A stretch of 64,000 nucleotides of DNA from Natrinema sp. SYSU A 869 (lineage in GTDB: Archaea > Halobacteriota > Halobacteria > Halobacteriales > Natrialbaceae), in the NCBI RefSeq assembly GCF_019879105.1, contig NZ_CP082249.1, positions 2,356,001 through 2,420,000 on the forward strand, written 5' to 3'. The notes under the pieces were generated by a model. The model saw only the letters and a list, made by a program, of their open reading frames with translations. It was not told where the DNA came from and did no database searches. A program made the position numbers and the translations under genes. Each line of letters starts with the position of its first letter. Position 1 is the stretch's first letter. Shown piece after piece: positions 38,607 through 47,040 of the stretch.

Positions 38607-39578
38607 ATGTCGGACGAGCCGGGCGACGACCGCGATGTCGAGGGCCCCCGAGAGTCAGGGGGCGACCCTGACGAGCGACGGCCAGTCGCCGACGCGTCCG
38701 ACCCCGACCCCGATCCCGGAGACGGGTCGGCCGAGGGCAACGACGCGGACGGACCCAGTCTCGAGACCGACGGCGAAGGTGTCGTCGGTGATCGGCACAA
38801 CCCCGAGCCGACCTATCCCGAGTCCGACGACGATATCGGCGGGATCTCGACGCCGCCGGACGACGAGGAGATGCCGCTGGCGGACCACATCGAGGAGATG
38901 GTCCTCAGGCTGGCGGTCGTCCTCCTGTTCGGAGCCGGCGGGACGGCGATCGGCCTGCTGTGGGCCTCCCAGGCCATCGAGTTCGTCTGGTTCAACGTCT
39001 TCCCCTACGAGATCAGCGAGGTGCCGCCGCCACACGTCTACCATCCGCTCGAGTTGTGGCTGACCCGGATCAAGATCTCCTCGCTGTTGGGGATCATGCT
39101 CGCGCTACCGGCGTTCGTCTACGAGTGTTACCTATTCATGCGGCCGGGACTGTACCCTAACGAGCGAAAGTACTACCTTGCGGCCGTGCCGACGAGCGTC
39201 GTGCTGGCGGCGGGCGGGATGGTGTTCTCGTACGTGCTCGTCCTCCCAATCCTCTTCGAGTACTTCACCTACTACGCCGAGGGCAGCGCGGAAATCGCGT
39301 ACGCGCTCGGCGAGACGTTCGACCTGATTATCACGCTGACGGGCTTCCTTGCGATCGTCTTCCAGATTCCGCTGTTCATCATGCTGGCGATCATGATGGG
39401 CGTGACGACCCGTCGCTGGCTGGCCCAGAAGCGGCTGTACTTCTGGGCGGCCTTCGCGGGGCTTTCGTTCATGTTTACGATGGACCCGACGATGATGGCT
39501 CCAATCCTCGTCGCCGTCACGATGATCCTGCTGTTCGAGGGGACGCTGTTCGTCCTCAAGTGGGTCGGGCGGGAGTAA
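38607..39578 (+). CDS. tatC1: Twin-arginine translocase subunit TatCo
   Basis: A 323-residue single TatC. The first ~95 residues are a long acidic, disordered extension (MSDEPGDDRDVEGPRESGGD, and further Asp/Glu/Ser/Pro). The TatC core begins at MPLADHIEEMVLRLAVVLLF, the conserved LxELRxRL-like start, and has six TM segments. The FxxxE region (FVYECYLFMRPGLYPNERKY) fits the family signal-peptide-binding loop. It pairs with tatCt as the divergent partner across 140 bp. Confidence 0.94.
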   Translation: MSDEPGDDRDVEGPRESGGDPDERRPVADASDPDPDPGDGSAEGNDADGPSLETDGEGVVGDRHNPEPTYPESDDDIGGISTPPDDEEMPLADHIEEMVLRLAVVLLFGAGGTAIGLLWASQAIEFVWFNVFPYEISEVPPPHVYHPLELWLTRIKISSLLGIMLALPAFVYECYLFMRPGLYPNERKYYLAAVPTSVVLAAGGMVFSYVLVLPILFEYFTYYAEGSAEIAYALGETFDLIITLTGFLAIVFQIPLFIMLAIMMGVTTRRWLAQKRLYFWAAFAGLSFMFTMDPTMMAPILVAVTMILLFEGTLFVLKWVGRE

Positions 39579-39903
39579 CCTCGCTCGAGTCCGTCGCTGT
39601 TTGCTTATCTGAATCGGACCGTGTTAATCAGTCACAGCGTCCGAAATTTCGTGGACATTCGTCCGCCCGATAGTGGGGGAGCCCGTCATATAATGGCCTT
39701 ATATTGTTTCTATCCGTTCGCATATTGTGGACTCTCCGCCCTTCCGGGTGGAAAATACACGGTTCGTAAACGATTACCGTTTAGTGGGTTCATATGTTCT
39801 CCTATTCTGTGAACATTTGAATGATGTTGTGCCAATCGCTCTCGGATGGGCGTGATTGTAAATCATATAGTTCCATTTGGCCCGATACGGCGGGGTGGAT
39901 GCC
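39579..39903. other. nasA upstream region
   Basis: About 325 bp that is AT-richer than the genes. It holds the nas promoter element (39751-39781) and a 28-codon leader frame (39821-39907). A second TATA-like run CATATAG is at about 39864, which could give a leaderless nasA instead. Confidence 0.5.
39766..39781 (+). promoter_or_regulatory. nas promoter element, nasA copy
   Basis: GTAAACGATTACCGTT, 123 bp before the nasA GTG. It matches the copy at 43691 before nirA at 15 of 16 bases. GAAAATA lies 8 bp upstream in this copy and 7 bp upstream in the other. GTAA and TTAC form a short dyad. It is a likely operator for nitrate-assimilation control. Confidence 0.55.
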
Positions 39904-39907
39904 GTGA
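39821..39907 (+). CDS. Possible leader ORF of nasA
   Basis: ATG ATG at 39821 opens a 28-codon frame (MMLCQSLSDGRDCKSYSSIW and so on). Its TGA (39905-39907) overlaps the proposed nasA GTG (39904) as GTGA. If the promoter is at 39766-39786, this is the first start codon of the mRNA. Leader translation coupled to nasA is possible but not proven. Confidence 0.3.
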   Translation: MMLCQSLSDGRDCKSYSSIWPDTAGWMP

Positions 39908-42057
39908 CCGACCTCGTACCGACCACGTGTATGCGGTGTGCGGTCGGCTGCGGTCACGTCCAGCAGACTCCCGAGCGGGGGTACGGGCTCGAGACCGTCC
40001 GCGGCGACCCCAGTCACCCGGTCAATCAGGGTCTGGCGTGTCAGCGTGGTGTCAGCGAGACCGCCGATCCGGACGGCGAGTGGCTGACCCGGCCGCTCGT
40101 TCGCGAGGACAGCGAACTCGTCCCGACCACCTGGGAGTCGGCGCTTCAGCACGCGGCAGAAGGGCTCGGTACAGCGCTCGCCGAGGGCAGCAATAGCGTC
40201 GCCGTGCTGGGCAGCGGCCAGCAGACCAACGAGGCCGCCTACGCCCTGGGCAAACTCGCCCGCGGCGGCTTCGGGACCCGGTACTACGACGCCAACACGA
40301 CGCTGTGTATGGCCTCCGCGGTGACGGCCTACTACGACGCCTTCGGCAGCGACGCGCCGCCGCCGACCTACGACGACATCCCCGAGGCCCAGAGCCACGT
40401 CGTCTGGGGCGCGAATCCGGCGGCTGCCCATCCGGTCATGTTCCGCTGGATTCGTCAATCCGCGGGCGAGGTCGACTCCGAACTGATCGTGGTCGATCCC
40501 GTCCACAGCGAGACTGCTGAGGTCGCCGACCACCATGTCCCTCTCGAGCCAGGCGGCGACCTCGCGCTCGCTCGCGCCGTCCTCGCTCGAGTGACCGAGA
40601 CGGACGGCATCGACGAGGAATTCGTCGACGAGGCGACGGTCGGCTTTGAGGAACTTCGTGAGGAACTCCCCGACGCGGCCGCGGCCGCCGAGATGGCGGG
40701 CGTCTCGATGGCTGACGTCGACCGCATCGCGGACGCGCTCGCGGACCCGTCCCTGCTGTACTGGGGGATGGGAATCAATCAGAGCGTCAACGGGACCGCG
40801 GCCGCGGGCGCGCTGATCGATCTGTGTCTCGCGACCGGCAACCTTCGGCCGGGCTCGGGACCGTTCTCGCTGACCGGGCAGGCCAACTCGATGGGAACTC
40901 GCGTCTGTTCCTCAAAGGGGTCCTGGCCTGGTCACCGCCCGTTCGCGGATCCGGATCATCGCCGGGCGGTCGCCGAAACGTGGGACGTGCCTGTCTCCCG
41001 GTTCCCCGACGACCCCGGCCCGGGGCCGGTCGGCATTGTCGACGCTGTCGGCGACGATGTCGATGCTGTCTACACGGTCGCGACCAACCCCGTCGCGGGC
41101 ATGCCCGACACTACGCGCGTCCGCGAGAAACTCGAGGATTCGTTCCTCGTCGTGCAGGACGCATTCCACAGTGAGACGGTCGACTACGCTGATGTCGTCT
41201 TGCCCGCGGCGACCTGGGGCGAGTCCGAGGGGACGACGACCAACATGGAACGGACCGTTTCCCGAGTGCGTGCCGCGACCGAGACGCCCGGCGGGATCCG
41301 GACGGACCTCACGCTGATCGGCCAGCTCGCCGATCGCCTCGTCCCTGGCCTGTTTGACGAGAAGCCGGAACCCGATGCGGTCTTCGACGAACTCGCCGCG
41401 CTGACCGAGGGAACCCCGGCCGATCTCTCGGGGATCAGCTACGAGCGCCTCGAGGCCGAGACCGCGGTCCGCTGGCCGGCACCGGCACCGGACGTATCGG
41501 GCGGCTACCGGTACTACGAGGCCGAAGACGGTGGCGAGGACGACGCGGACGACTCCGCCCCCGAACCGACGGACGAATCCTGGTCGTTCTACACTCAGTC
41601 CGGCCGTGCGCGGTTCTCGACCGGCGAAGCCCGCCCGCTTCCCGAACCGACGGACGAATCCTACCCGTTCACGCTGACGACCGCACGTCGTCCGGACGCG
41701 TACAACACCGGCGTTCGGACCCGCGAGGACGAACCGCCGACAGCCCGGGTCAGCCCGGCGACCGCCGCCGCCTTCGCGGACGAACTCGAGGCGACGGCCG
41801 ACGGACACGAGGACGGCGATGACGAGCGGTACGCTCGCGTCGTCTCCCGGCGGGCGTCGATCACGGTGGGCGTCGAGACTGACGAAGCGATTCCTGACGG
41901 CGTCGTCTGGCTGCCGATCCACCACCCCGACGTGAACGATCTCACGCTGTCCGACGTCGACCCGCGCTCGAACGAGCCCAACTTCAAGCAGTGTGCGGTG
42001 CGCCTCGAGCCACCGCGGGAACGAGACGTCAGAGCGGTCGCGGAAGCGAGCGCCTGA
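39904..42057 (+). CDS. nasA: Assimilatory nitrate reductase, molybdopterin subunit
   Basis: Reduces nitrate to nitrite with electrons from ferredoxin. The protein has 717 residues from GTG 39904. The N-terminal 4Fe-4S site is CMRCAVGCG plus a distal Cys in GLACQRG. The molybdopterin motifs include VLGSGQQTNEAAYALGKLAR and LIVVDPVHSETAEVADHHVPLEPGGD. The C-terminal domain is the molydopterin-dinucleotide-binding fold, with an acidic insertion (EAEDGGEDDADDS). Start choice is uncertain: GTG 39895 and TTG 39877 are also in frame. The transporter gene follows after 6 bp, in one operon. It differs from membrane-bound NarG in size and lacks its features. Confidence 0.92.
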   Translation: MTDLVPTTCMRCAVGCGHVQQTPERGYGLETVRGDPSHPVNQGLACQRGVSETADPDGEWLTRPLVREDSELVPTTWESALQHAAEGLGTALAEGSNSVAVLGSGQQTNEAAYALGKLARGGFGTRYYDANTTLCMASAVTAYYDAFGSDAPPPTYDDIPEAQSHVVWGANPAAAHPVMFRWIRQSAGEVDSELIVVDPVHSETAEVADHHVPLEPGGDLALARAVLARVTETDGIDEEFVDEATVGFEELREELPDAAAAAEMAGVSMADVDRIADALADPSLLYWGMGINQSVNGTAAAGALIDLCLATGNLRPGSGPFSLTGQANSMGTRVCSSKGSWPGHRPFADPDHRRAVAETWDVPVSRFPDDPGPGPVGIVDAVGDDVDAVYTVATNPVAGMPDTTRVREKLEDSFLVVQDAFHSETVDYADVVLPAATWGESEGTTTNMERTVSRVRAATETPGGIRTDLTLIGQLADRLVPGLFDEKPEPDAVFDELAALTEGTPADLSGISYERLEAETAVRWPAPAPDVSGGYRYYEAEDGGEDDADDSAPEPTDESWSFYTQSGRARFSTGEARPLPEPTDESYPFTLTTARRPDAYNTGVRTREDEPPTARVSPATAAAFADELEATADGHEDGDDERYARVVSRRASITVGVETDEAIPDGVVWLPIHHPDVNDLTLSDVDPRSNEPNFKQCAVRLEPPRERDVRAVAEASA

Positions 42058-42063
42058 GCGCCA

Positions 42064-43413
42064 ATGACGACGAAATCGACTACTGAATCGGCCAGCGATG
42101 GCGCGCCCGCAATCCGAGGGACCCCGCGACGAGGCGTCGCGTCCGCGACGCTCGGGTTCTTCGTCGGCTTCGCTGGCGTCGTCCTCTACGGTCCCGTTGC
42201 GACCGAACTCGAGGGAGCGATGGGCTTATCGGGGCTCGCGCTCGGCCTGCTGGTCGCCGCGCCGCAGTTGACCGGCTCGCTGCTTCGGGTCCCCTTCGGT
42301 GCGTGGGTCGAGGATGTGGGAGCAGCGAAACCGTTCCTGGTCCTGTTGAGCTGTGCCGTCGTCGGGATGGCCGGCCTCTCGACGATTCTCGTGACCCTCG
42401 GGACCGAGGGGCTGACGATGGCTCACTACCCGCTCGTGTTCCTGTTCGGCGCGCTTTCTGGCTGCGGGATCGCGACGTTTTCCGTCGGGGCCGCCCAGAC
42501 ATCCTACTGGTCGCCGGAGGACCGACAGGGGACGATGCTCGCGGTGTATGCGGGGTTGGGTAACAGTTCGCCGGGGATCTTCACGCTGCTCGTTCCGATC
42601 GCACTCGCGGTGCTCGGCCTAACAGGCGCGTACCTCGCGTGGTTTGGCTTTCTTGTCTGCGGGACGTTCGTCTACGGCATCGTCGCCGTCGACCCACCGT
42701 CGTTCCAGCTTCGGAAGCGGGGGCTCGAGGCCGACGACGCGAAACGAGCGGCTCGAGCGCAGGGCCAGGACCTGTTCCCCGGTGGCGACGCGATGACCTC
42801 GATCCGCGAGGCGGCCAGCATTCCGCGGACGTGGGTGCTCGTCGCCCTGTTTTTCACCTCGTTCGGCGGCTTTCTTGCCTTGACGACCTGGTTCCCGTCG
42901 TACTGGACGGCCGTCCACAATCTCGACTTGCAGCGTGCCGGTGCCCTCACGGCAGTCGCGTTCACGCTGCTCGCGGCGCTCATTCGGGTTCCGGGCGGCG
43001 TTATCAGCGACCGGGTCGGCGGCGAACGGACGGCGATCGCGAGTTTCGTCATAGTCGGCATCGCTGCAGTCGGTCTCATGACGGCTCGAACGGTTCCGGT
43101 CGCGATCGGCGCGACGGTCCTACTCGGGATCGGAATCGGCGTCGCGAACGCGGCGGTGTTCGGCCTCGTTCCGACGTACGTTCCCGAGGCCGTCGGCGGT
43201 GCGTCGGGGCTGGTCGGCGGCCTCGGCGCGTTCGGCGGCTTCGTCATCCCGCCCGTGCTCGGCCTTTTCGTCGATCTGCAGGGGAACGCCGGCTATGCCA
43301 ACGGCTACGTCGTCTTCCTCGTCCTCGCGATCGTCTCGATCGGCCTGTCCGGTGGACTGTACCGCACTCGAGTGGAGCCGGCCCCCGACGGACCGGTTCC
43401 GACCGACGATTGA
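42064..43413 (+). CDS. narK: Nitrate/nitrite transporter NarK-type MFS protein
   Basis: A 449-residue major facilitator protein with about twelve TM segments. It has the family features of nitrate porters: GxFxxG-type stretch ATLGFFVGFAGVVLYGPVA near the first TM, GAWVEDVGAAKPF in the 2-3 loop, and the nitrate signature GNSSPGIFTLL. A cytoplasmic loop of about 40 residues splits the two halves (ADDAKRAARAQGQDLF). It begins 6 bp after nasA and probably imports nitrate for NasA and NirA. Some NarK forms swap nitrate for nitrite. Confidence 0.92.
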   Translation: MTTKSTTESASDGAPAIRGTPRRGVASATLGFFVGFAGVVLYGPVATELEGAMGLSGLALGLLVAAPQLTGSLLRVPFGAWVEDVGAAKPFLVLLSCAVVGMAGLSTILVTLGTEGLTMAHYPLVFLFGALSGCGIATFSVGAAQTSYWSPEDRQGTMLAVYAGLGNSSPGIFTLLVPIALAVLGLTGAYLAWFGFLVCGTFVYGIVAVDPPSFQLRKRGLEADDAKRAARAQGQDLFPGGDAMTSIREAASIPRTWVLVALFFTSFGGFLALTTWFPSYWTAVHNLDLQRAGALTAVAFTLLAALIRVPGGVISDRVGGERTAIASFVIVGIAAVGLMTARTVPVAIGATVLLGIGIGVANAAVFGLVPTYVPEAVGGASGLVGGLGAFGGFVIPPVLGLFVDLQGNAGYANGYVVFLVLAIVSIGLSGGLYRTRVEPAPDGPVPTDD

Positions 43414-43807
43414 ATCCGTCCACGTTTCGCGCTTCGTTTTGCCCATTTGTCTAGTTCGAATCACCCCCCAAATGGCGTCGGCGACGGCCGTTTCGTGCGT
43501 CGCGTGCGAAACAGCGCGGTCCGAAAGGGAACGTCGACTCCCGTCCCCCGAGACGAGGTCGAATCGCGTCAATTACGTTTGAAATCGCCCATTCTCCGCC
43601 CCGGTCGCTCGTGATATACGTCCTTATACAGACTATATCCCATTTCAGATACCACGTCCGGCACTGAATGCGCATTGAAAATAGCGTTTTGTAAACGATT
43701 ACTGTTATATAGTTTAGGACCATGACACCAAAGCGTGAATTACGACATGTTTGGAGAGGAACTTCGCGATTTCGACTCCGATCGTTCGGTCGGTGAGGTG
43801 AGCTCCG
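43414..43807. other. nirA upstream region
   Basis: About 395 bp. The first part (43414-43600) shows nothing I can name. The second part is AT-rich and holds the nas element (43677-43706), a TATA box (43705-43712) and a 23-codon leader frame that begins at 43747. Confidence 0.5.
43691..43706 (+). promoter_or_regulatory. nas promoter element, nirA copy
   Basis: GTAAACGATTACTGTT lies immediately upstream of and overlaps TTATATAG (43705-43712), the probable TATA box. It has the same sequence as the nasA copy except for one base. Being next to the TATA box, a bound protein could control polymerase recruitment. Confidence 0.55.
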
Positions 43808-43818
43808 ATGGCGCATAA
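43747..43818 (+). CDS. Possible leader ORF of nirA
   Basis: ATG 43747 opens a 24-codon acidic frame (MFGEELRDFDSDRSVGEVSS and three more). It ends at TAA 43816-43818, overlapping the nirA ATG (43808) by 11 bases. The TATA box at 43705 would place the transcript start near 43735, so this is the first clear start codon after the promoter. Joining it to nirA would need the opposite frame direction from the ten apparent errors, so it is probably not the lost NirA N-terminus. Confidence 0.35.
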   Translation: MFGEELRDFDSDRSVGEVSSDGA

Positions 43819-45575
43819 GAAAGAAGCGCTCAAGGACGGCTGTTACGGTGACGAGGTCCGCGAGCACATTCTCGAGTTCGCGGAAAACGGCGGCTACGAG
43901 GCGATCCCCGAAGACGAACACGAGAAGTGGTTTACTCGCTTCAAGTTCTGGGGCCTGTTCCACCAGCGCGACGGACAGGAATCGTACTTTATGATGCGTC
44001 TGACCAACGCCAGCGGCATCTTAGAGCCCGGCCAGCTCCAGGCGATCGGCGAGGTCGCCCGCGACTACGCGACGGGCCCCGTTGAAAACCCTGAGTTCGG
44101 CAACGGCTGGATCGATCTGACGACCCGCCAGTCGGTCCAACTGCACTGGCTCCAACTCGAGGACGTCCCTGAGATCTGGGAGAAACTCGAGTCGGCCGGC
44201 GTCCACTCCCGCTCGGCGGGCGGCGACACGATGCGCAACATCTCTGGCTGCCCGCTCCACGGCAAGGCCGAGGAGTTCGTCGAGGCTGGCCCCCTGCTCG
44301 AGCGCTTCGAGGAGGACCTCCGCAAGGACGATGCACTCGCGAACATGCCCCGGAAGTTCAACATCAGCGCGTCGGGCTGTACGGTCGGCTGTGCGCAGGA
44401 CTCGCTCAACGATATCGGGTTTGAGCCGGCGACCAAGGAGGTCGAGGGTGAGGCCGTGAAGGGATTCAACGTGTGCATTGGCGGCGGACTCGGCGGTCGC
44501 CAACCCCGCGCCGCGACGCCGCTGGATGTCTTCGTCCGCCCCGAGAACGCCTACGAGGTCGGCCGCGGCTTCGTCGAACTCTACCACGACTACGGCAACC
44601 GCCAGAACCGCTCGAAGAACCGGGCCCGGTTCTTCGCCGAAGACTGGGGCATGGAAAAGATCCGCGAGACGCTCCAGGACGAGTACGTCGAGTTCGAAAT
44701 GCACACGGCGGGCGAGGACTTTCGCGAGGAGTACACCTACAACGCCGGTCGCCCCGTCGAGGACGGCCAGCACGACCACGTCGGCGTCGGCGACCAGACG
44801 GACGGTCAGAACTACGTCGGCCTGAGTGTCCCCGTCGGCCGCCTGCCGGCCGAGGACGCCATCGAACTGGCCGATCTGGCCGACGAGTACGGATCCGGTG
44901 AGGTCCGTCTGACCCGCCGCCAGAACCCCGTTATCGTCGATGTCGCCGACGAGGACCTCGAGGACCTGCTCGCCGAACCGCTGCTCTCCGAGTACCCCGC
45001 CGAGCCGAGTCCCTTCGAGCGCGGTGCGATGGCCTGTACCGGCACCGAGTTCTGCTCGATCGCGCTGACCGAGACGAAGGGCGGATGGCTCGCATGCTGC
45101 GCTGGTTCAACCGGAACGTCGAGTTGCCCGACGACGTCGGCAAGATCAAGATGCACTACTCCGGCTGTACCGCCGACTGCGGCCAGGCGATGACCGCCGA
45201 CATCGGCCTGCAGGGAATGCGAGCCCGGAAGAACGGCGAAATGGTCGAGGCCTTCGACATCGGCGTCGGTGGCGGCGTCGGCGAGGACCCCTCCTTCATC
45301 GACTGGGTTCAACAGCGCGTGCCCGCCGACGAGGCCCCCGGCGCGATCCGGAACCTGCTCGAGGCGTACGCGGCCCACCGTTCGGACGGCCAGACGTTCC
45401 GCGAGTGGGTCGAGGCGACGGCCGAGGAACAGCTCGTGGAGTTCTGCGAGCCCGAGGAGACGGACTTCGAGGCGCCGTACATGGCCGACGCCAAGCAGTC
45501 GTGGTACCCCTTCGCGGAGAGCGAGTCCGCGGCGGCCGCAGCGGCCGACGAGTCCGCGGCCCCTCGGACGACTGA
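43808..45575 (+). CDS. nirA: Ferredoxin-nitrite reductase (two frame changes)
   Basis: Reduces nitrite to ammonium with ferredoxin; siroheme and 4Fe-4S enzyme. The first part (from MAHKKEALKDGCYGDEVREH) has two ferredoxin-like domains and the motif GCTVGCAQDSL. After a lost base near 45083 it resumes as MARMLRWFNRNVELPDDVGK and HYSGCTADCGQ, the second half of the pseudo-repeat. The [4Fe-4S]-siroheme cysteines lie in ACTGTEFCSIAL and SGCTADCG. A second apparent lost base near 45561 explains why the frame continues into the amphi-Trp gene; the corrected frame stops at 45573-45575 (589 aa). Its promoter carries the nas element. Confidence 0.9.
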
Positions 45576-45624
45576 GGTGGAGCCGACCGCTGTTCACCGG
45601 CGGATCGAACCGATTTTCGAGCGC

Positions 45625-45633
45625 GTATTTATC
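45625..45633 (+). promoter_or_regulatory. TATA box of the amphi-Trp gene
   Basis: CGTATTTATCAG lies about 28-33 bp before the ATG at 45658. This separate promoter supports that the downstream protein is an independent gene and not the C-terminus of NirA. Confidence 0.45.
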
Positions 45634-45657
45634 AGTTCACGGATCGTACCGTCGCGT

Positions 45658-45942
45658 ATGCCCGAAGAAGTGCTCTTTAAGTCGGAGACCGAGCAGAGCC
45701 GAGCGGAGATCGCATCGCTGCTCCGTCGCGTCGCGGACAATCTGGACGATGGCGACTCGATCACGCTCACGGCCGGCTCAGAGTCCGTGACGCTCGAGCC
45801 ACCTGCCCGGCCTACCTTCGAGGTGAAAGCCGAACGCGAGGGACCGGCGGACAGTCCCGGCGAGTTGAGCGTCGAGTTCGAACTCGAGTGGGACGAGACC
45901 GACGGCGAGGACGGCAGCGGCGGCCAGTTAGAAATCGAGTGA
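45658..45942 (+). CDS. Amphi-Trp domain protein
   Basis: A 94-residue acidic protein starting MPEEVLFKSETEQSRAEIAS, then LRRVADNLDDGDSITLTAGSESVTLEPPARPTFEVKAERE. This matches the haloarchaeal amphi-Trp family (small proteins with an amphipathic beta domain; unknown role). In the literal sequence no stop lies between it and nirA, giving a false fusion. It has its own TATA box, and ATG 45658 is the family start. Confidence 0.85.
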   Translation: MPEEVLFKSETEQSRAEIASLLRRVADNLDDGDSITLTAGSESVTLEPPARPTFEVKAEREGPADSPGELSVEFELEWDETDGEDGSGGQLEIE

Positions 45943-46009
45943 CATCGCTGCCCGACCGAACGCCCGAGGTATTCACCCGACTATTCGTCGCCGCGTCCGG
46001 ACCGCACGG

Positions 46010-46366
46010 TTAGCGATGCTCACGCGTTCGCTCGTAGGCGTAGTCCAGTGCGTCCTCGAGCGAGCCGGGGCCGTCATAGCTGGCCGAGAACAGGTCCATG
46101 AAATCGCTGGCGATCCGGTTGCACCGTTCGAACGTCAGGACGGTTCTGACCCGCGTCGTCTCGGAGAGATCGAGCCCCGGGTAGCTCGTCGCCGTCAGCG
46201 CGTAGCCGGGGTGGTCTTCGCCGTCAAGCGAGGCGGGCGCGACCTTCAGCCGCAGATCACCTGATTCGTGGAGGTACGTCCGATACTGCATTTCCCGGTC
46301 CGTGTCGGCCGGGGTATAGGTCCGACACTCTTCTGTGTTCCACTCGAGCGGCACGTCGGCTTCCAT
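46010..46366 (-). CDS. Haloarchaeal hypothetical protein
   Basis: A 118-residue acidic protein without TM segments. Recognisable sections are CRTYTPADTDREMQYRTYLHES, LRLKVAPASLDGEDHPGYALTATSYPG and CNRIASDFMDLFSASYDG. The last 25 residues look helical (SLEDALDYAYERTREHR). I know no function or family. Composition fits a real halophilic gene, and the start ATG 46366 follows a non-coding AT-richer region. Confidence 0.65.
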   Translation of the reverse strand: MEADVPLEWNTEECRTYTPADTDREMQYRTYLHESGDLRLKVAPASLDGEDHPGYALTATSYPGLDLSETTRVRTVLTFERCNRIASDFMDLFSASYDGPGSLEDALDYAYERTREHR

Positions 46367-46714
46367 CGATCACTGATACCGACCCTAGTGCTACGTTCGT
46401 ACCGCAATGAGCAATATTATCGAACGATAGTCCATAACCTTCGACAATGGTGGGTTCTCTGATCGAAACACGATTATATTCTGGGTATTCGTCTATATTA
46501 GCGGCCATTACCTGACCGATCGACGAATCTTTCCACGCTCTCACAGTCGGTTCCTCGTACGAATCCCGCGGCCGGCAGGCGGATCGCAGCCGATGGCCGT
46601 CGTCCACGCCCGCCGCTCGAGGATTCGCCGTCGATGTCTCTGTGAGCGCTCGGCACGAACGGCTGTGCTGGCCAGGAACGGGGCTCGAGCGGATGCGAGA
46701 GCCGCGTGACCCTA

Positions 46715-46863
46715 CGGAAGAGCAAGCTCTTCCGAGCGGCGAGGGACCGCTGGTCCCTCGAGCAGTCGGCGTGCTCACAAATCTTCGATTTGTGGCATCA
46801 CGAAACGGCTTCGCCGTTTCGAACGACTTCGCGCCGACGACCTCGCGGAAGCGAAGCTTCCGC
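46715..46863. repeat. Array of five perfect small hairpins
   Basis: Five perfect stems with loops of 2-3 nt follow each other. (1) 46715-46734, arm CGGAAGAGC, loop AA. (2) 46740-46760, arm CGAGGGACC, loop GCT. (3) 46776-46794, arm CACAAATC, loop TTC. (4) 46801-46821, arm CGAAACGGC, loop TTC. (5) 46845-46863, arm GCGGAAGC, loop GAA. A weaker stem GAGCA/TGCTC sits between 2 and 3. The arms differ in sequence, so this is a structural, not sequence, repeat. Confidence 0.65.
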
Positions 46864-46988
46864 TCAACGGGGAAGGGCAGGCGCTCGCCCGAGACTCGCC
46901 GCGAGCGAAGTCGAAGGCTGAGCGAGCGAGCCGACGACCGATGGGGAGAACGCTATGCGTTCGGAACGAAGGGAGGAGTGCTTCTAAT

Positions 46989-47037
46989 CGAAATTTTGTC
47001 GAGGGCTAGCTCTGCCTGCCCGCAGCGCAAAATTTCG
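46989..47037 (-). terminator. Stem-loop next to the larE stop
   Basis: CGAAATTTTG (46989-46998) and CAAAATTTCG (47028-47037) form a perfect 10-bp stem with a 29-nt loop, starting 3 bp beyond the larE stop codon. It may be a 3'-end or RNA stability element; classic U-tract termination is not obvious. Confidence 0.4.
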
Positions 47038-47040
47038 TTT

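Larger units (their letters stand above)
46367..47040. other. Intergenic region with hairpin array
   Basis: About 670 bp between the start of the hypothetical gene and the end of larE, both on the minus strand. The first ~130 bp are AT-rich and may be the promoter of the 46010-46366 gene. The middle (46715-46863) holds five perfect hairpins. The last part holds a 10-bp stem next to the larE stop. I see no supported gene. Confidence 0.55.
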
